NCBI RefSeq assembly: GCF_900102875.1
Contig: NZ_FNGH01000009.1
Span: forward strand, 62,001-126,000
From: Franzmannia pantelleriensis
GTDB lineage: Bacteria > Pseudomonadota > Gammaproteobacteria > Pseudomonadales > Halomonadaceae
DNA length: 64,000 bases
Direction: 5' to 3'
In this document: piece by piece, positions 1 to 10,317 of the stretch
How positions within the stretch are numbered: position 1 is the first letter of the stretch
Layout: the number at the start of each line of letters is the position of its first letter
Notes under the pieces: generated by a model
Told to the model about the DNA's origin: nothing
Databases searched by the model: none
Seen by the model: only the letters and a program-made list of their open reading frames with translations
Translations under genes and position numbers: made by a program

Positions 1-216
1 GCATTGCAGCGTAGCACACTTCCCGAACGTGTCGTGGTGTCGCTGCTCAAGCAGTGGCTCAATCAGATGCGCGGGCGAGACGTGGAGGCGGCGAAGCGCT
101 TTGCCACGCTCAAGCGGGTGACCGACCTCGACACGCTGCTGGCCGGCTTAATCGCCCCGGGATTCGTCCACGCCGACACACAGAAGGCGCCGCTCGCCGT
201 CAGCGAGGGCGCTTAA
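1..216 (+). CDS. C-terminal fragment of an unrecognised protein (5' end outside window)
   Basis: The frame is open from the first base to a TAA at 214-216, giving about 71 residues, so this is probably the tail of a gene that begins before the window. The visible part is hydrophilic and likely helical (a stretch around LPERVVVSLLKQW, then a basic segment and TDLDTLLAGL), with no cysteine cluster, signal peptide or membrane segment. I do not recognise the family. It converges on the tRNA gene group, with a terminator hairpin about 20 bp after its stop. It could also be a fortuitous GC-rich open frame; the upstream sequence would settle this. Confidence 0.35.
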   Translation, partial: ALQRSTLPERVVVSLLKQWLNQMRGRDVEAAKRFATLKRVTDLDTLLAGLIAPGFVHADTQKAPLAVSEGA

Positions 217-232
217 CACGCGCAGTAGAAAC

Positions 233-264
233 ACAAAACCCGCCCTTGCGAAGCAAGGACGGGT
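233..264 (-). terminator. Intrinsic terminator of the tRNA/csrA group
   Basis: Read on the minus strand, an 11-bp stem (239-249 with 253-263, one mismatch) with a 3-nt loop is followed by TTTTGTG. It sits right after the last tRNA-Arg gene and would end transcription of the minus-strand tRNA group. Confidence 0.7.
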
Positions 265-271
265 CGGGATG

Positions 272-348
272 TGGCGCGCCCGGGAGGATTCGAACCTCCG
301 ACCACCTGATTCGTAGTCAGGTACTCTATCCAGCTGAGCTACGGGCGC
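272..348 (-). tRNA. tRNA-Arg (anticodon ACG)
   Basis: On the minus strand this 77-nt gene folds as a complete cloverleaf. The acceptor stem is GCGCCCG/CGGGCGC with discriminator G and an encoded CCA. The anticodon stem CCTGA/TCAGG encloses the loop CTACGAA, so the anticodon is ACG (read as ICG, decoding CGU/CGC/CGA). The T arm carries GGTTCGAATCC. It is identical to the copy at 431-507. Confidence 0.97.
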
Positions 349-430
349 GTGGCTGTCGTATCGACAGTGGGAACTGGTGTCCACGGACATCGCGAGCATC
401 GATTCGACGCTGGCATATCGTGGTGGAAGC

Positions 431-507
431 TGGCGCGCCCGGGAGGATTCGAACCTCCGACCACCTGATTCGTAGTCAGGTACTCTATCCAGCTGAGCTA
501 CGGGCGC
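431..507 (-). tRNA. tRNA-Arg (anticodon ACG), second identical copy
   Basis: This 77-nt sequence matches the gene at 272-348 base for base, including the encoded CCA. An 82-bp spacer separates the two copies. A tandem tRNA-Arg pair next to tRNA-Ser and csrA recalls the serV-argVYZQ group downstream of csrA in Escherichia coli. Confidence 0.97.
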
Positions 508-571
508 AACTTCCAGTGCATGCAGGACATGCGTGTGCTGATGTGATCACGCTGCTAGCGTACGCGGCGTA

Positions 572-666
<95 letters not shown>

Positions 667-814
667 CTCATCAACACGGCGCGTATGTTACCGTTTCCGA
701 AGGCCATTGTCCAATGCCTTCAACAACTTTCTTCTCCTGACAGCCTTGGCGAAACATGCTGTCGAAGCCGCCGACGGGCATTATCATCGGCCGGCTGCAT
801 ACAACACAGTCACG

Positions 815-846
815 TAAAAGCCGGCAAAGCGCGCGACTCTGCCGGC
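815..846 (-). terminator. Probable intrinsic terminator after csrA
   Basis: On the minus strand GCCGGCA (840-846) pairs with TGCCGGC (820-826) across a 13-nt loop and is followed by TTTT (816-819). It begins 37 bp after the csrA stop codon. The long loop makes it weaker than the other terminators in the window. Confidence 0.5.
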
Positions 847-883
847 CCGAACGTTCCCTGACCCCCGACCGTCAGGTCGTGCG

Positions 884-1081
884 TCAGGCCTGGGACTCAC
901 CGTCGCTGCCGTCCGATTTCTCGCGCTGGATGCGCTGATAGATCTCTTCACGGTGCACGGCCACATCCTTGGGTGCATTGACCCCGATGCGGACCTGGTT
1001 GCCCTTGACCCCAAGTACCGTCACGGTGATGTCATCACCGATCATCAGGGTCTCGCCGACACGGCGGGTTAGGATGAGCAT
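884..1081 (-). CDS. csrA: Carbon storage regulator CsrA
   Basis: CsrA is a small dimeric RNA-binding protein that binds GGA motifs in mRNA leaders and controls translation and stability of carbon metabolism, motility and biofilm transcripts. The 65-residue product starts [10 protein letters not shown] and carries the conserved [12 protein letters not shown] core and the RNA-contacting [13 protein letters not shown] segment, followed by a short polar tail. The ATG at 1081 is preceded by AAGGAG at good spacing; a longer in-frame start at 1120 would add a non-conserved extension and was rejected. It lies downstream of alaS and lysC and upstream of tRNA-Ser, the arrangement known from Pseudomonas. 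Confidence 0.97.
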   Translation of the reverse strand: MLILTRRVGETLMIGDDITVTVLGVKGNQVRIGVNAPKDVAVHREEIYQRIQREKSDGSDGESQA

Positions 1082-1296
1082 GACTGATCTCCTTCTCAGA
1101 CTTACGGCTACGGGATGCACTGTGCCTGTCGCTAAGCGCTGACAGATTATGCGCCATTCGTCACGCTAGGCCAAACCTGGTACAACTTTCATGCGCCACC
1201 ATCACACGCGAAACTGGCGTTGAATGAAAGCCGTACCGGCGTGCATCAGCTTCCTTTCTCCCTAAGCGTAGAACGCATGACGCCAGCGTGGGATCC

Positions 1297-2547
1297 TTAT
1301 TCGCTCTCGATGTCACTCTTGTCCAGGCCAAATGCCTTGTGCAGCGCCTTGACTGCCAGCTCCATGTGCTTTTCGTCGATGACCACCGAGATCTTGATCT
1401 CCGAGGTCGATACCATCCGAATGTTGATGTTTTCGTCGGCCAGCACGCGGAACATCTTCGACGCCACCCCGGCGTGGGAGCGCATACCAACGCCGACCAG
1501 CGACACCTTGGCGATATTGTCATCGCCGCGCAGCTCGCCGCCGCCAAGATCCGGGATTACGGTCTCTTCGATAATACGGGTGGTCTGCTTGAAATCGCCC
1601 TTGGCCACGGTGAACGTGAAGTCAGTGTAGTCACCTACCGGCGCCACGTTCTGCACGATCATGTCGACTTCGATATTGGCATCGGCGATCGGGCCAAGAA
1701 TCCGCGACGCCACACCCGGTACATCCGGGGTATTGAGCAGGGTCAGCTTGGCCTCGTTGGCGGTGAAGGCGATACCGGAGATCAGCGGTTCTTCCATGGA
1801 GTCCTCTTCTTCATCTGTGTCAGCGACGATCAGGGTGCCGGGGCCATCCTCGAAACTGGACAGCACGCGCAGCGGCACGTTGTACTTGCCGGCGAACTCC
1901 ACGGCGCGGATCTGCAGCACCTTGGAGCCGAGACTGGCCAGCTCGAGCATCTCCTCAACGGTGATGGTCTCGAGACGCTTGGCCTTGGAGCATACCCGCG
2001 GATCAGTGGTGTAGACGCCATCGACGTCAGTATAGATCTGGCACTCGTCGGCCTTGAGCGCCGCGGCCAGCGCCACCCCAGTGGTATCTGAGCCACCGCG
2101 CCCCAGGGTGGTGATATTGCCTTCGTCGTCGGCCCCCTGGAAACCGGCCACCACCACCACTTGGCCGGCATCGAGATCCTCGCGCATGTCATCGGTCTCG
2201 ATGCCTTGGATACGCGCCTTGGTGTGGGCACTGTCGGTGCGAATACCGACCTGGGCACCGGTGTAGGAGGTGGCTGGCACGCCCAGCTTGTGCAGCGCCA
2301 TGGCCAGCAGCGAAATCGTCACCTGCTCGCCGGTAGACACCAGCATGTCCATCTCGCGCGGCGTCGGTTCGTCATTGATTTCGCTGGCCAGGCCGATCAG
2401 GCGGTTGGTTTCACCACTCATTGCCGATACCACCACCACGACCTGATGGCCGTCGTCACGGAAGCGCTTGACCTTCTCCGCCACCGCCTTGATGCGCTCC
2501 ACCGAGCCCACCGAGGTGCCACCGAATTTCTGTACGTATAACGCCAT
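1297..2547 (-). CDS. lysC: Aspartate kinase
   Basis: Aspartate kinase phosphorylates L-aspartate, the first step toward lysine, threonine, methionine and diaminopimelate; the same route supplies ectoine in halophiles. The 416-residue protein begins MALYVQKFGGTSVG (N-terminal amino acid kinase signature) and carries SAMSGETNRL and the TDVDGVYTTDPR segment. Two C-terminal ACT domains span roughly residues 265-410, where feedback inhibitors such as lysine and threonine bind in related enzymes. The length fits the monofunctional Pseudomonas-type enzyme without a homoserine dehydrogenase domain. It starts 34 bp after alaS and is probably co-transcribed with it. No lysine riboswitch fits in that gap. 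Confidence 0.96.
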   Translation of the reverse strand: MALYVQKFGGTSVGSVERIKAVAEKVKRFRDDGHQVVVVVSAMSGETNRLIGLASEINDEPTPREMDMLVSTGEQVTISLLAMALHKLGVPATSYTGAQVGIRTDSAHTKARIQGIETDDMREDLDAGQVVVVAGFQGADDEGNITTLGRGGSDTTGVALAAALKADECQIYTDVDGVYTTDPRVCSKAKRLETITVEEMLELASLGSKVLQIRAVEFAGKYNVPLRVLSSFEDGPGTLIVADTDEEEDSMEEPLISGIAFTANEAKLTLLNTPDVPGVASRILGPIADANIEVDMIVQNVAPVGDYTDFTFTVAKGDFKQTTRIIEETVIPDLGGGELRGDDNIAKVSLVGVGMRSHAGVASKMFRVLADENINIRMVSTSEIKISVVIDEKHMELAVKALHKAFGLDKSDIESE

Positions 2548-2581
2548 ATGCGATTGTCCTGGTTGTCAGTGGAATGTTTTA

Positions 2582-5191
2582 TCAACCCAGCTTGGCTGCC
2601 AGCCAATCCGGCACGCTGCCTAGCGCCGCAGGCAAGGCCGCGGCATCGCTGCCGCCCGCCTGGGCCATGTCCGGGCGTCCGCCACCCTTGCCGCCGACCT
2701 GGCCGGCGACGTGGTTGACCAGCTCGCCGGCCTTGACCCGCGCGGTCAGGTCGTCGGTGACCCCGGCGATCAGGCTGACCTTGCCAGCGCTCTCGTCGGC
2801 CACGCCCAGCACCACGACACCTGAGCCGAGCTTGTTCTTGAGCTGGTCGAGCACGCCGCGCAGCTCCTTGCCAGAGACGCCCTCGAGCTGCTTGACCAGC
2901 ACCCTGACGCCGCCTATTTCCATCGCCTCGGCAAGCATGTCACTGCCAGCAGCGCTGGCCAGCTTGGCCTTGAGGCGCTCGAGCTCCTTCTCCAGGCTGC
3001 GATTGCGTTCGACCAACGAGGCGACCCGCTCCTCGACCTGTTCCGGCTTGCTCTTGAGCGTCTCGCCGAGACGTGCAACGCGCGCTTCCTGGGCCTGGAA
3101 GTAGGCCAGCGCGTGTTCGCCGGTGAGGGCCTCGATACGCCGCACGCCGGAGGCGATGCCGGTCTCGCTGACAATATGGAAGCAACCGATATCACCGCTG
3201 CGCGCCACGTGGGTGCCGCCACACAGCTCGATGGAGAAGTCGTCGGCGCCGATGGTCAGCACCCGGACGCTGTCGGCGTACTTGGCCTCGAACAGTGCCG
3301 CCGCGCCTTTGGCCTTGGCCTGGTCGAGACTCATCTGCTCGATGCGGGTGTCGGCATTGGCCAGAATCTGGGCGTTGACGATTGCCTCGACCTCGGCCAG
3401 CTCAGCCGCCGTCATCGCCTCGAAATGACTGAAGTCGAAGCGCAGCCGTTCGGCGCTGACCAACGAGCCCTTCTGCTGCACGTGCTCGCCGAGCACCATG
3501 CGCAGCGCCTTATGCAGCAGGTGGGTGGCGGAGTGGTTGCGCAGCGTGGCCTCACGCAGATCGGCGTCGACCTGCGGCCGCACCTCGGCGCCCACGCGCA
3601 GCTCGCCGTCGACCATCACGCCGTGATGCAAGTGGTGACCGCCCTGCTTCTGGGTGTCGGTGACCTGGAAGCGCCCGCCGCTGGCATGCAGGTAGCCGGT
3701 GTCGCCGACCTGGCCACCGGACTCGCCGTAGAAGGGCGTGCGATCCAGCACTACCACCCCCTTGCTGCCCGCCTCCAACGCGGCCAGCGGGTTGCCCTCA
3801 GCGTCAACCAGAGCGGTGACTCGAGCATCGTCTTCGAGGCGCTCGTAGCCGGTGAAGGTGGTCTCGCCGTCGAGTTCGATGGCCGCCGCATAGTCGGCAC
3901 CGAACTGGCTGGCAGCACGAGCACGTTGGCGCTGGGCCTCCAGCTCGCGCTCGAAACCGGCCTCATCGAGGGTCACGCCGCGCTCGCGGCAGACGTCGGC
4001 GGTCAAATCGAAGGGAAATCCGTAAGTGTCATAGAGCTTGAACACCGTGGCACCCGGCAGCTCGTCGCCCTGCAGGTCGGCCAGCGCCGCCTCGAGCAAC
4101 CCCATGCCGTGGTCCAGTGTGCGCGCGAACTGCTCCTCCTCCTTGAGCAACACCCGGGCGATTTGCTCGCTAGCCTGACGCAGCTCCGGGTAGGCGTCGC
4201 CCATCTCGGCATCCAGTGCCGCCACCAACTTGTGGAAGAACGGCTCGCTGGCGCCCAGCTTATGACCATGGCGGATAGCACGCCGGATGATCCGGCGCAG
4301 CACATAGCCGCGCCCTTCGTTGGAGGGCAGCACGCCATCGACGATCAGAAACGCGCAGGAGCGGATATGGTCGGCAATCACGCGCAGCGACGGCGTAGCG
4401 GTATCGGCATGGCCAGTGGCCTTGGCCGCCGCCGCCAACAGATTCTGGAACAGGTCGATCTGGTAGTTGGAGTGCACGCCCTGCAGCACCGCAGCGACCC
4501 GCTCCAGGCCCATGCCGGTGTCGATGGAGGGCTTGGGCAGCGGGTTGAGCGTGCCACCGGCGTCGCGATCGAACTGCATGAACACCAGGTTCCAGATCTC
4601 GATATAGCGGTCGCCGTCCTCTTCCGGGCTGCCGGGCGGCCCACCCCACACCTCGGGGCCGTGGTCGAAGAAGATTTCCGAGCTCGGCCCGCAAGGGCCG
4701 GTGTCACCCATCTGCCAGAAGTTGTCCTCGTCGAGCTTGGAGAAGCGCGCCGGATCGACGCCGATCTCCTCCTTCCAGATCTTCTCCGCCTCATCATCGC
4801 TGACGTGCACGGTCACCCACAGTTTCTCCGCTGGCAAGCCCAGGCGCTCGGTGAGAAAGGTCCAGGCGAAGCGAATGGCGTCACGCTTGAAGTAGTCCCC
4901 AAAACTGAAGTTGCCGAGCATCTCGAAAAAAGTGTGGTGGCGTGCAGTATAGCCGACGTTATCGAGATCGTTGTGCTTGCCGCCGGCGCGCACACAGCGC
5001 TGGGCCGAGGTGGCACGTACATAGGGACGCGGATCACGTCCCAGGAAGACGTCCTTGAACGGCACCATGCCGGCGTTAGTGAACAGCAGGGTCGGGTCGT
5101 TGCCGGGCACCAGCGAGCTCGTCGGCACGATGGTGTGGCCCTGCTCTTCGAAGAAGGTCAGAAAGGCCTGTCTGATATCTGCGCTTTTCAT
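2582..5191 (-). CDS. alaS: Alanyl-tRNA synthetase
   Basis: AlaS charges tRNA-Ala and deacylates Ser- or Gly-tRNA-Ala. The 869-residue product starts [14 protein letters not shown], the conserved N-terminus; an in-frame extension back to 5275 was rejected as non-conserved. The class II catalytic core occupies about residues 1-250 ([20 protein letters not shown] is visible), followed by tRNA recognition. The editing domain carries His553 and His557 in HSATHLLH and Cys657 and His661 in [11 protein letters not shown], which bind zinc in the family. The C-terminal DHHA1/C-Ala region ends [12 protein letters not shown]. It lies between recX (158-bp gap) and lysC, the usual Pseudomonas-like order. 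Confidence 0.97.
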   Translation of the reverse strand: MKSADIRQAFLTFFEEQGHTIVPTSSLVPGNDPTLLFTNAGMVPFKDVFLGRDPRPYVRATSAQRCVRAGGKHNDLDNVGYTARHHTFFEMLGNFSFGDYFKRDAIRFAWTFLTERLGLPAEKLWVTVHVSDDEAEKIWKEEIGVDPARFSKLDEDNFWQMGDTGPCGPSSEIFFDHGPEVWGGPPGSPEEDGDRYIEIWNLVFMQFDRDAGGTLNPLPKPSIDTGMGLERVAAVLQGVHSNYQIDLFQNLLAAAAKATGHADTATPSLRVIADHIRSCAFLIVDGVLPSNEGRGYVLRRIIRRAIRHGHKLGASEPFFHKLVAALDAEMGDAYPELRQASEQIARVLLKEEEQFARTLDHGMGLLEAALADLQGDELPGATVFKLYDTYGFPFDLTADVCRERGVTLDEAGFERELEAQRQRARAASQFGADYAAAIELDGETTFTGYERLEDDARVTALVDAEGNPLAALEAGSKGVVVLDRTPFYGESGGQVGDTGYLHASGGRFQVTDTQKQGGHHLHHGVMVDGELRVGAEVRPQVDADLREATLRNHSATHLLHKALRMVLGEHVQQKGSLVSAERLRFDFSHFEAMTAAELAEVEAIVNAQILANADTRIEQMSLDQAKAKGAAALFEAKYADSVRVLTIGADDFSIELCGGTHVARSGDIGCFHIVSETGIASGVRRIEALTGEHALAYFQAQEARVARLGETLKSKPEQVEERVASLVERNRSLEKELERLKAKLASAAGSDMLAEAMEIGGVRVLVKQLEGVSGKELRGVLDQLKNKLGSGVVVLGVADESAGKVSLIAGVTDDLTARVKAGELVNHVAGQVGGKGGGRPDMAQAGGSDAAALPAALGSVPDWLAAKLG

Positions 5192-5349
5192 AGGGTGTCC
5201 GTGACGATAAGCGTGTTGACCTGGCGGGCGAGCCGGCGCAGCGCGCCGCATATAGGCACAACCTGGGTCGTTCAAAGGGGCACCAGTATAACGCAGTCGT
5301 CAAGCGACGACAGTGGGGCACTGCGAGGCGTGCCCACAGGTGTGGGGAA

Positions 5350-5820
5350 TCAGGCCGACCAGGCGTGCTGCATGGCGTGGCGAACTTGTTCGAAATCAAA
5401 CCCCCGCGAGGCCAGGAAGCGCTCGCGGCGGGCGCGCTCGCGCGGGGTCTCGCCGGGGCCAGTGAAACGCTTGGCGAGCACCTCGGCGGCCAGCGCCAAC
5501 CAATCGACCCCGCTATCACGCTGGCATTCGTCGAAGGCCCGCTCGATACCGTCGCGGTCAATGCCGCGCTGGCCAAGCTCGGCGTGAATTTTCAGCGGGC
5601 CCTGGCCGCGCGCAATGCGCGAACGCACGAAGCTCTCGGCGAAGCGCGCGTCGCACTGAAGACCCTGCTCGACCAGTAGATCGAGACACGCCTCCAGCGT
5701 CTCACTGTCGTGCCCCTTGGCCGCGAGGCGTGTCGTCAGCTCACGACGCGAATACTCGCGCCTTGCCAATAGACGAATGGCGTCGTCGCGGGGCGTCGAG
5801 TCGTGGGCGGCATCCGGCAT
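5350..5820 (-). CDS. recX: Regulatory protein RecX
   Basis: RecX binds RecA filaments and inhibits recombinase and coprotease activity, limiting the SOS response. The 156-residue protein is close to the normal family length. It shows the repeated three-helix architecture, with LLARREYSRRELTTRLAAKG near residue 20, DARFAESFVRSRIARGQGPLKI in the middle (the most conserved RecX block) and a C-terminal FLASRGFDFEQVRHAM motif. It starts only 3 bp after the recA stop codon, so it is almost certainly co-transcribed with recA and under the same SOS control. Confidence 0.95.
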   Translation of the reverse strand: MPDAAHDSTPRDDAIRLLARREYSRRELTTRLAAKGHDSETLEACLDLLVEQGLQCDARFAESFVRSRIARGQGPLKIHAELGQRGIDRDGIERAFDECQRDSGVDWLALAAEVLAKRFTGPGETPRERARRERFLASRGFDFEQVRHAMQHAWSA

Positions 5821-5823
5821 GGC

Positions 5824-6897
5824 TTAGAGCAGGCCGTCCTCGCCTGACTCCTCGGCGCTGTCAGCCAGTGCCGCCTCGGGCTTGTCCTTCTCCTTGGGCT
5901 CGACGGGGGCCAGCAGCTGCCCGCGGATACCGCTCTCGATCTCATCGAGGATCGCCGGGTTATCCTCGAGGAACTGGGCGGCATTGGCCTTGCCCTGGCC
6001 GATCTTGTTGCCCTGGTAGCTGTACCAGGCACCAGCCTTGTCGATCAGCTTGCACTGCACGCCCAGGTCAATGACCTCGCCGGCATGGTAGATGCCCTTG
6101 CCGTAGAGGATCTGGAACTCGGCCTGGCGGAACGGCGGCGCCACCTTGTTCTTGACCACCTTGACGCGAGTCTCGTTACCGGTGACCTCATCGCCCTGCT
6201 TGACCGAGCCGGTGCGGCGGATGTCGAGGCGTACGCTGGAATAGAACTTCAGGGCGTTACCGCCGGTGGTGGTTTCAGGGCTGCCGAACATGACCCCGAT
6301 CTTCATGCGAATCTGGTTGATGAACACCACCATGCAGTTGGCGTTCTTGATGTTGCCGGTGATCTTGCGCAGCGCCTGTGACATCAGGCGCGCCTGCAGG
6401 CCAACGTGGGAGTCGCCCATCTCGCCTTCGATCTCGGCGCGCGGGGTCAGTGCCGCCACCGAGTCGATGATGATCACGTCGACGCCGCCGGAGCGCACCA
6501 GCATGTCGCAGATCTCGAGGGCCTGTTCGCCGGTGTCCGGCTGCGACACCAGTAGATCGTCGAGGTTGACGCCAAGCTTCTCGGCATAGCTTGGATCGAG
6601 AGCGTGTTCGGCATCGATGAAGGCGCAGGTCTTACCCTGCTTTTGGGCCTGGGCGATGACCGACAGGGTCAAGGTGGTCTTGCCCGACGATTCGGGGCCG
6701 AAGACCTCGACCACGCGGCCCAGCGGCAGGCCACCGATGCCCAGCGCGATATCCAGCCCCAACGAACCGGTGGACACCGACGGCATGACCACGCGCGGGG
6801 CATCGCCCAGCCGCATCACGGTGCCCTTGCCGAACTGACGATCAATCTGGGAGAGGGCGGCATTCAGCGCCTTGGAACGGTTGTCGTCCTGGGCCAT
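5824..6897 (-). CDS. recA: Recombinase RecA
   Basis: RecA forms ATP-dependent filaments on single-stranded DNA, performs strand exchange and triggers LexA self-cleavage. The 357-residue protein has Walker A GPESSGKT at residues 67-74, the Walker B region [12 protein letters not shown], the L1/L2 DNA-binding loops around [13 protein letters not shown] and [14 protein letters not shown], and an acidic C-terminal tail (about 325-357) typical of regulated RecA proteins. An AGGAGA ribosome site precedes the ATG. A near-consensus LexA box lies 56 bp upstream. pncC upstream and recX downstream reproduce the Pseudomonas-type order. Confidence 0.99.
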   Translation of the reverse strand: MAQDDNRSKALNAALSQIDRQFGKGTVMRLGDAPRVVMPSVSTGSLGLDIALGIGGLPLGRVVEVFGPESSGKTTLTLSVIAQAQKQGKTCAFIDAEHALDPSYAEKLGVNLDDLLVSQPDTGEQALEICDMLVRSGGVDVIIIDSVAALTPRAEIEGEMGDSHVGLQARLMSQALRKITGNIKNANCMVVFINQIRMKIGVMFGSPETTTGGNALKFYSSVRLDIRRTGSVKQGDEVTGNETRVKVVKNKVAPPFRQAEFQILYGKGIYHAGEVIDLGVQCKLIDKAGAWYSYQGNKIGQGKANAAQFLEDNPAILDEIESGIRGQLLAPVEPKEKDKPEAALADSAEESGEDGLL

Positions 6898-6952
6898 GGG
6901 AGATCTCCTAAGCGATAGCGGATGTTACGTCGATCACGAGCACGGAATCGAA

Positions 6953-6972
6953 TACTGTATGACTGCACAGTA
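6953..6972 (-). promoter_or_regulatory. LexA (SOS) box upstream of recA
   Basis: TACTGTATGACTGCACAGTA matches the gammaproteobacterial LexA consensus CTGT-N8-ACAG, including the outer TA/TA flanks. It sits in the 128-bp gap between pncC and recA, 56 bp from the recA ATG, where an operator overlapping the promoter would be expected. Confidence 0.9.
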
Positions 6973-7025
6973 GTATGGCGAAAAATTCCTCGCTCGCCTA
7001 CTCTCAGTCGGTAAATTTCTGTGGT

Positions 7026-7535
7026 TCAGGCGTCGAGGCGCTGGATCAAGCCCACCAGCGCGGCACGCACGGCCTGCTCGCGCACCGCACGGCGGTCACC
7101 GGGAAAGTGGTAGTGCTCGGCCTGCTGGGCGTTGGCGTCACCCCAGGCCAACCATACCGTGCCCACCGGCTTGGCGTCAGAGCCGCCGCCGGGGCCGGCC
7201 ACGCCGCTGATCGCCACGCCCAGTGTGGCGCCGCTGTCGCGGCAGGCACCGGCGACCATCGCTTCGACCACCTCGCGACTCACCGCGCCGTGAGCCTCGA
7301 GCAGCATCGGGTCAACGCCTAGCAGGCGCGTCTTGGCGGCGTTGGAGTAGGTCACATAGCCGGTCTCGAAATAGTCCGAACTGCCCGCCACCTCGGTAAT
7401 GGCGCTGGCCACCCCGCCGCCGGTACAGGACTCGGCGCAGGTCACCTGACGGCCCTCCTGTCGACACAGCCGGCCGAGACGCTCGGCGAGCGTGGCGAGG
7501 TCGAGATTGCTGAGGCGCTGGGGGGATGCTGGCAT
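7026..7535 (-). CDS. pncC: Nicotinamide-nucleotide amidohydrolase (CinA C-terminal domain protein)
   Basis: PncC deamidates nicotinamide mononucleotide to nicotinate mononucleotide, recycling the pyridine nucleotide made by DNA ligase. The 169-residue protein is the stand-alone CinA C-terminal domain: TCAESCTGGGVASAITEVAGSS carries the catalytic Ser/Cys region, then GYVTYSNAAKTRLLGV, and SGVAGPGGGSDAKPVGTVW is the conserved glycine-rich loop. The ATG at 7535 has AGGAG at 7-nt spacing; an upstream in-frame start at 7661 would overlap the mutS promoter and was rejected. It is upstream of recA on the same strand and divergent from mutS. Confidence 0.93.
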   Translation of the reverse strand: MPASPQRLSNLDLATLAERLGRLCRQEGRQVTCAESCTGGGVASAITEVAGSSDYFETGYVTYSNAAKTRLLGVDPMLLEAHGAVSREVVEAMVAGACRDSGATLGVAISGVAGPGGGSDAKPVGTVWLAWGDANAQQAEHYHFPGDRRAVREQAVRAALVGLIQRLDA

Positions 7536-7669
7536 GCCGGGTCTCCTGACGTCGGGCTGGCTTGCGCGTAGAATACTGCCTTTTGGCTGCGAATGCAGAG
7601 TCGTCGACGCGCCGACGATAGCTCCTCGCCGCCACCCTAGTGTGCCCATCCAAGGAGTCAAGGAGCCCC

Positions 7670-10246
7670 ATGAGCCAGGCCAGCCCCTCGCACACCCCGA
7701 TGATGCAGCAGTTCCTGAAGATCAAGCGCGAGCACCCCGACGTGCTGCTGTTTTATCGCATGGGCGACTTCTATGAGCTGTTCTTCGACGATGCCAAGCG
7801 CGCCGCCAAGCTGCTCGACATCACCCTCACCCAGCGCGGCCAATCGGCGGGCAAGCCGATTCCCATGGCCGGGGTGCCCTACCACAGCGCCGAGGGCTAC
7901 CTGGCACGTCTGGTCCAGGCCGGCGAGTCGGTGGCAATCTGCGAGCAGATCGGCGACCCGGCGCTGGCCAAGGGGCCGGTGGAGCGCCGCGTGGTGCGCA
8001 TCGTCACCCCCGGCACCCTGCACGACGAGGCGCTGCTCGACGCCCGTCGCGACAACCTGCTGCTGGCCCTGCACAGCCAGGGCGGGCGCTGGGGGCTGGC
8101 CTGGCTGGAGCTCTCCAGCGGCCGTTTCAGCGTGCTCGAGGTCGATGACGACGCCGAGATGCTGGCCGAGGTGCAGCGGCTGGCGCCGGCCGAACTGCTC
8201 GCCGCCGACGGTCTCGAGCTGCCTCCGGCGCTTGGCGAACGCACCAGTCTCAAGCGCCAGAGCGATTGGCTGTTCGACCGCGACAGCGCCCTACGTCTGC
8301 TATGCGACCAATTCCAGGTCCAGGACCTGCGCGGCTTCGGCTGCGCCCACCTGGAGGCGGCAATCATCGCCGCCGGGGTGTTGGTCGACTACGCCCGCGA
8401 TACTCAGCGTTCGCGGCTGCCCCACGTCACCGCGATCGGCGTCGAGAATCGCGATGACGCGGTGGTGATCGACGCCGCCAGCCGCCGCAATCTCGAGATC
8501 GACACCAACCTCGGCGGCAGCGGCGACAACACCCTGGCCAGCGTGCTCGACACCACCTCCACGGCGATGGGTGCCCGGCTGCTCAAGCGCTGGCTCAATC
8601 GCCCGCTGCGCGACCATACGCTGATCGGCGCGCGCCAGACGGCGGTGACCCTGCTGCTCGACCAGGAGGGCTACTTGGCGCTGCGCGACGACCTCAAGGC
8701 GATCGGCGACGTCGAGCGCATCCTGGCACGGGTAGCGCTGCGCAGCGCCCGCCCCCGCGACCTGGCGCGCCTGCGTGACGCTCTGAATGCGCTGCCGGAG
8801 CTGCAGGATGCGCTGCGCGGCTACCCCGACGGCAGCGCGCTCGACGACCTCAAGCGGCATATCCGCCCCTACCCGGAGCTCGCCTACACCCTGAGCCGGG
8901 CGCTGATCGACAACCCGCCGGTGGTGATCCGCGACGGCGGCGTGATCGCCGACGGCTTCGACGATGAACTCGACGAATACCGCGGACTGGCCGAGCACGC
9001 CGGCGACTACCTGATCGAGCTCGAGCGGCGTGAACGCGAGCGCACGGGCCTTGCCAACCTCAAGGTCGGCTACAACCGCGTTCACGGCTACTACATCGAG
9101 ATTCCTCGTGGCCAGGCCCGCGACGCCCCGGCCGACTATATTCGTCGCCAGACCCTGAAAAACGCCGAGCGCTTCATTATCCCGGAGCTCAAGGAGTTCG
9201 AGGACAAGGCGCTCTCCGCCAAGTCCCGCGCCCTGGCCCGCGAGAAGCTGCTCTACGAGAGCCTGCTCGACGAACTCAATGCCGAACTCGCCCCACTACA
9301 GGCGAGTGCTCAGGCGCTGGCCAGCCTCGATGTGCTGGCCACCTTCGCCGAGCGCGCCGAGGCGCTGGGGTTCGTGCGCCCGCGGCTCGCTGAGGCGCCA
9401 GGCATCAGCATCCGCGGCGGCCGTCACCCGGTGGTCGAGCAGGTCAGCGAGCATCCCTTCGTGCCCAACGACCTGATGATGGACGACGACCGTCGCATGC
9501 TGGTGATCACCGGTCCCAACATGGGCGGTAAATCCACCTACATGCGCCAGGCGGCACTGATCACCCTACTCGCCCACACCGGCAGCTTCGTACCCGCCGA
9601 CGACGCCGAGATCGGCCCGGTGGACCGGATCTTCACCCGCATCGGCTCCTCCGACGACCTCGCCGGCGGCCGTTCGACCTTCATGGTCGAGATGACTGAA
9701 ACCGCCAATATCCTGCACAACGCCAGCGATCACAGCCTGGTACTGATGGACGAGATCGGCCGCGGCACCAGCACCTTCGACGGCCTCTCGCTGGCCTGGG
9801 CCAGCGCCGAACACCTGACCCGCTCACGGGCCTTCACGCTGTTCGCCACCCACTACTTCGAGATGACCGCGCTCACCGAGCAGGCGTCCGGGGTGGCCAA
9901 CGTCCACCTCACCGCAGCCGAGCATCGCGATGGGATCGTCTTCATGCACCGCGTGGAGGAGGGCCCGGCGAGCCAAAGCTACGGCCTGCAGGTGGCCCAA
10001 CTGGCCGGGGTGCCCCAGGGCGTGATCGCCAGAGCGCGGGAAAAGCTCGCCCAGCTCGAGCAGCATGAGGTCGACCAGGGCAGTCGCCCCTCACTGGCCG
10101 CCAGCGGCGAACCGGTGCCGCAGCAGAACGACCTGTTCGCCAGCACCCCGCATCCGCTGCTCGATGAGCTTGGCGGCCTGGCACTCGACGAGCTGAGCCC
10201 GCGCCAGGCGCTGGAGCTGTTGTATCGCTGGCGAGAGGCGCTGTAA
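7670..10246 (+). CDS. mutS: DNA mismatch repair protein MutS
   Basis: MutS recognises base mismatches and small loops and recruits MutL. The 858-residue product starts at an ATG preceded by AAGGAG. Domain I contains the mismatch-contacting Phe-x-Glu motif (F34-Y-E36 in MGDFYELF). The lever and clamp domains follow, and the ATPase domain has Walker [10 protein letters not shown] at 615-623, the signature [16 protein letters not shown], Walker [17 protein letters not shown] and the helix-turn-helix dimer region. The C-terminus has the extra tail with [11 protein letters not shown] that mediates tetramerisation in E. coli. It diverges from pncC; a structured repeat begins 71 bp after the stop. 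Confidence 0.98.
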   Translation: MSQASPSHTPMMQQFLKIKREHPDVLLFYRMGDFYELFFDDAKRAAKLLDITLTQRGQSAGKPIPMAGVPYHSAEGYLARLVQAGESVAICEQIGDPALAKGPVERRVVRIVTPGTLHDEALLDARRDNLLLALHSQGGRWGLAWLELSSGRFSVLEVDDDAEMLAEVQRLAPAELLAADGLELPPALGERTSLKRQSDWLFDRDSALRLLCDQFQVQDLRGFGCAHLEAAIIAAGVLVDYARDTQRSRLPHVTAIGVENRDDAVVIDAASRRNLEIDTNLGGSGDNTLASVLDTTSTAMGARLLKRWLNRPLRDHTLIGARQTAVTLLLDQEGYLALRDDLKAIGDVERILARVALRSARPRDLARLRDALNALPELQDALRGYPDGSALDDLKRHIRPYPELAYTLSRALIDNPPVVIRDGGVIADGFDDELDEYRGLAEHAGDYLIELERRERERTGLANLKVGYNRVHGYYIEIPRGQARDAPADYIRRQTLKNAERFIIPELKEFEDKALSAKSRALAREKLLYESLLDELNAELAPLQASAQALASLDVLATFAERAEALGFVRPRLAEAPGISIRGGRHPVVEQVSEHPFVPNDLMMDDDRRMLVITGPNMGGKSTYMRQAALITLLAHTGSFVPADDAEIGPVDRIFTRIGSSDDLAGGRSTFMVEMTETANILHNASDHSLVLMDEIGRGTSTFDGLSLAWASAEHLTRSRAFTLFATHYFEMTALTEQASGVANVHLTAAEHRDGIVFMHRVEEGPASQSYGLQVAQLAGVPQGVIARAREKLAQLEQHEVDQGSRPSLAASGEPVPQQNDLFASTPHPLLDELGGLALDELSPRQALELLYRWREAL

Positions 10247-10317
10247 GTGAGGCAAGACCACTCTCTGCGGCTACGCTTGCGCCATGAGGTTGACCACAGC
10301 AATCGCTATCACTCTTA

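Noticed and set aside
2548-2581. Lysine riboswitch upstream of lysC
   Set aside because: Only 34 bp separate alaS and lysC, far too short for the roughly 170-nt aptamer.
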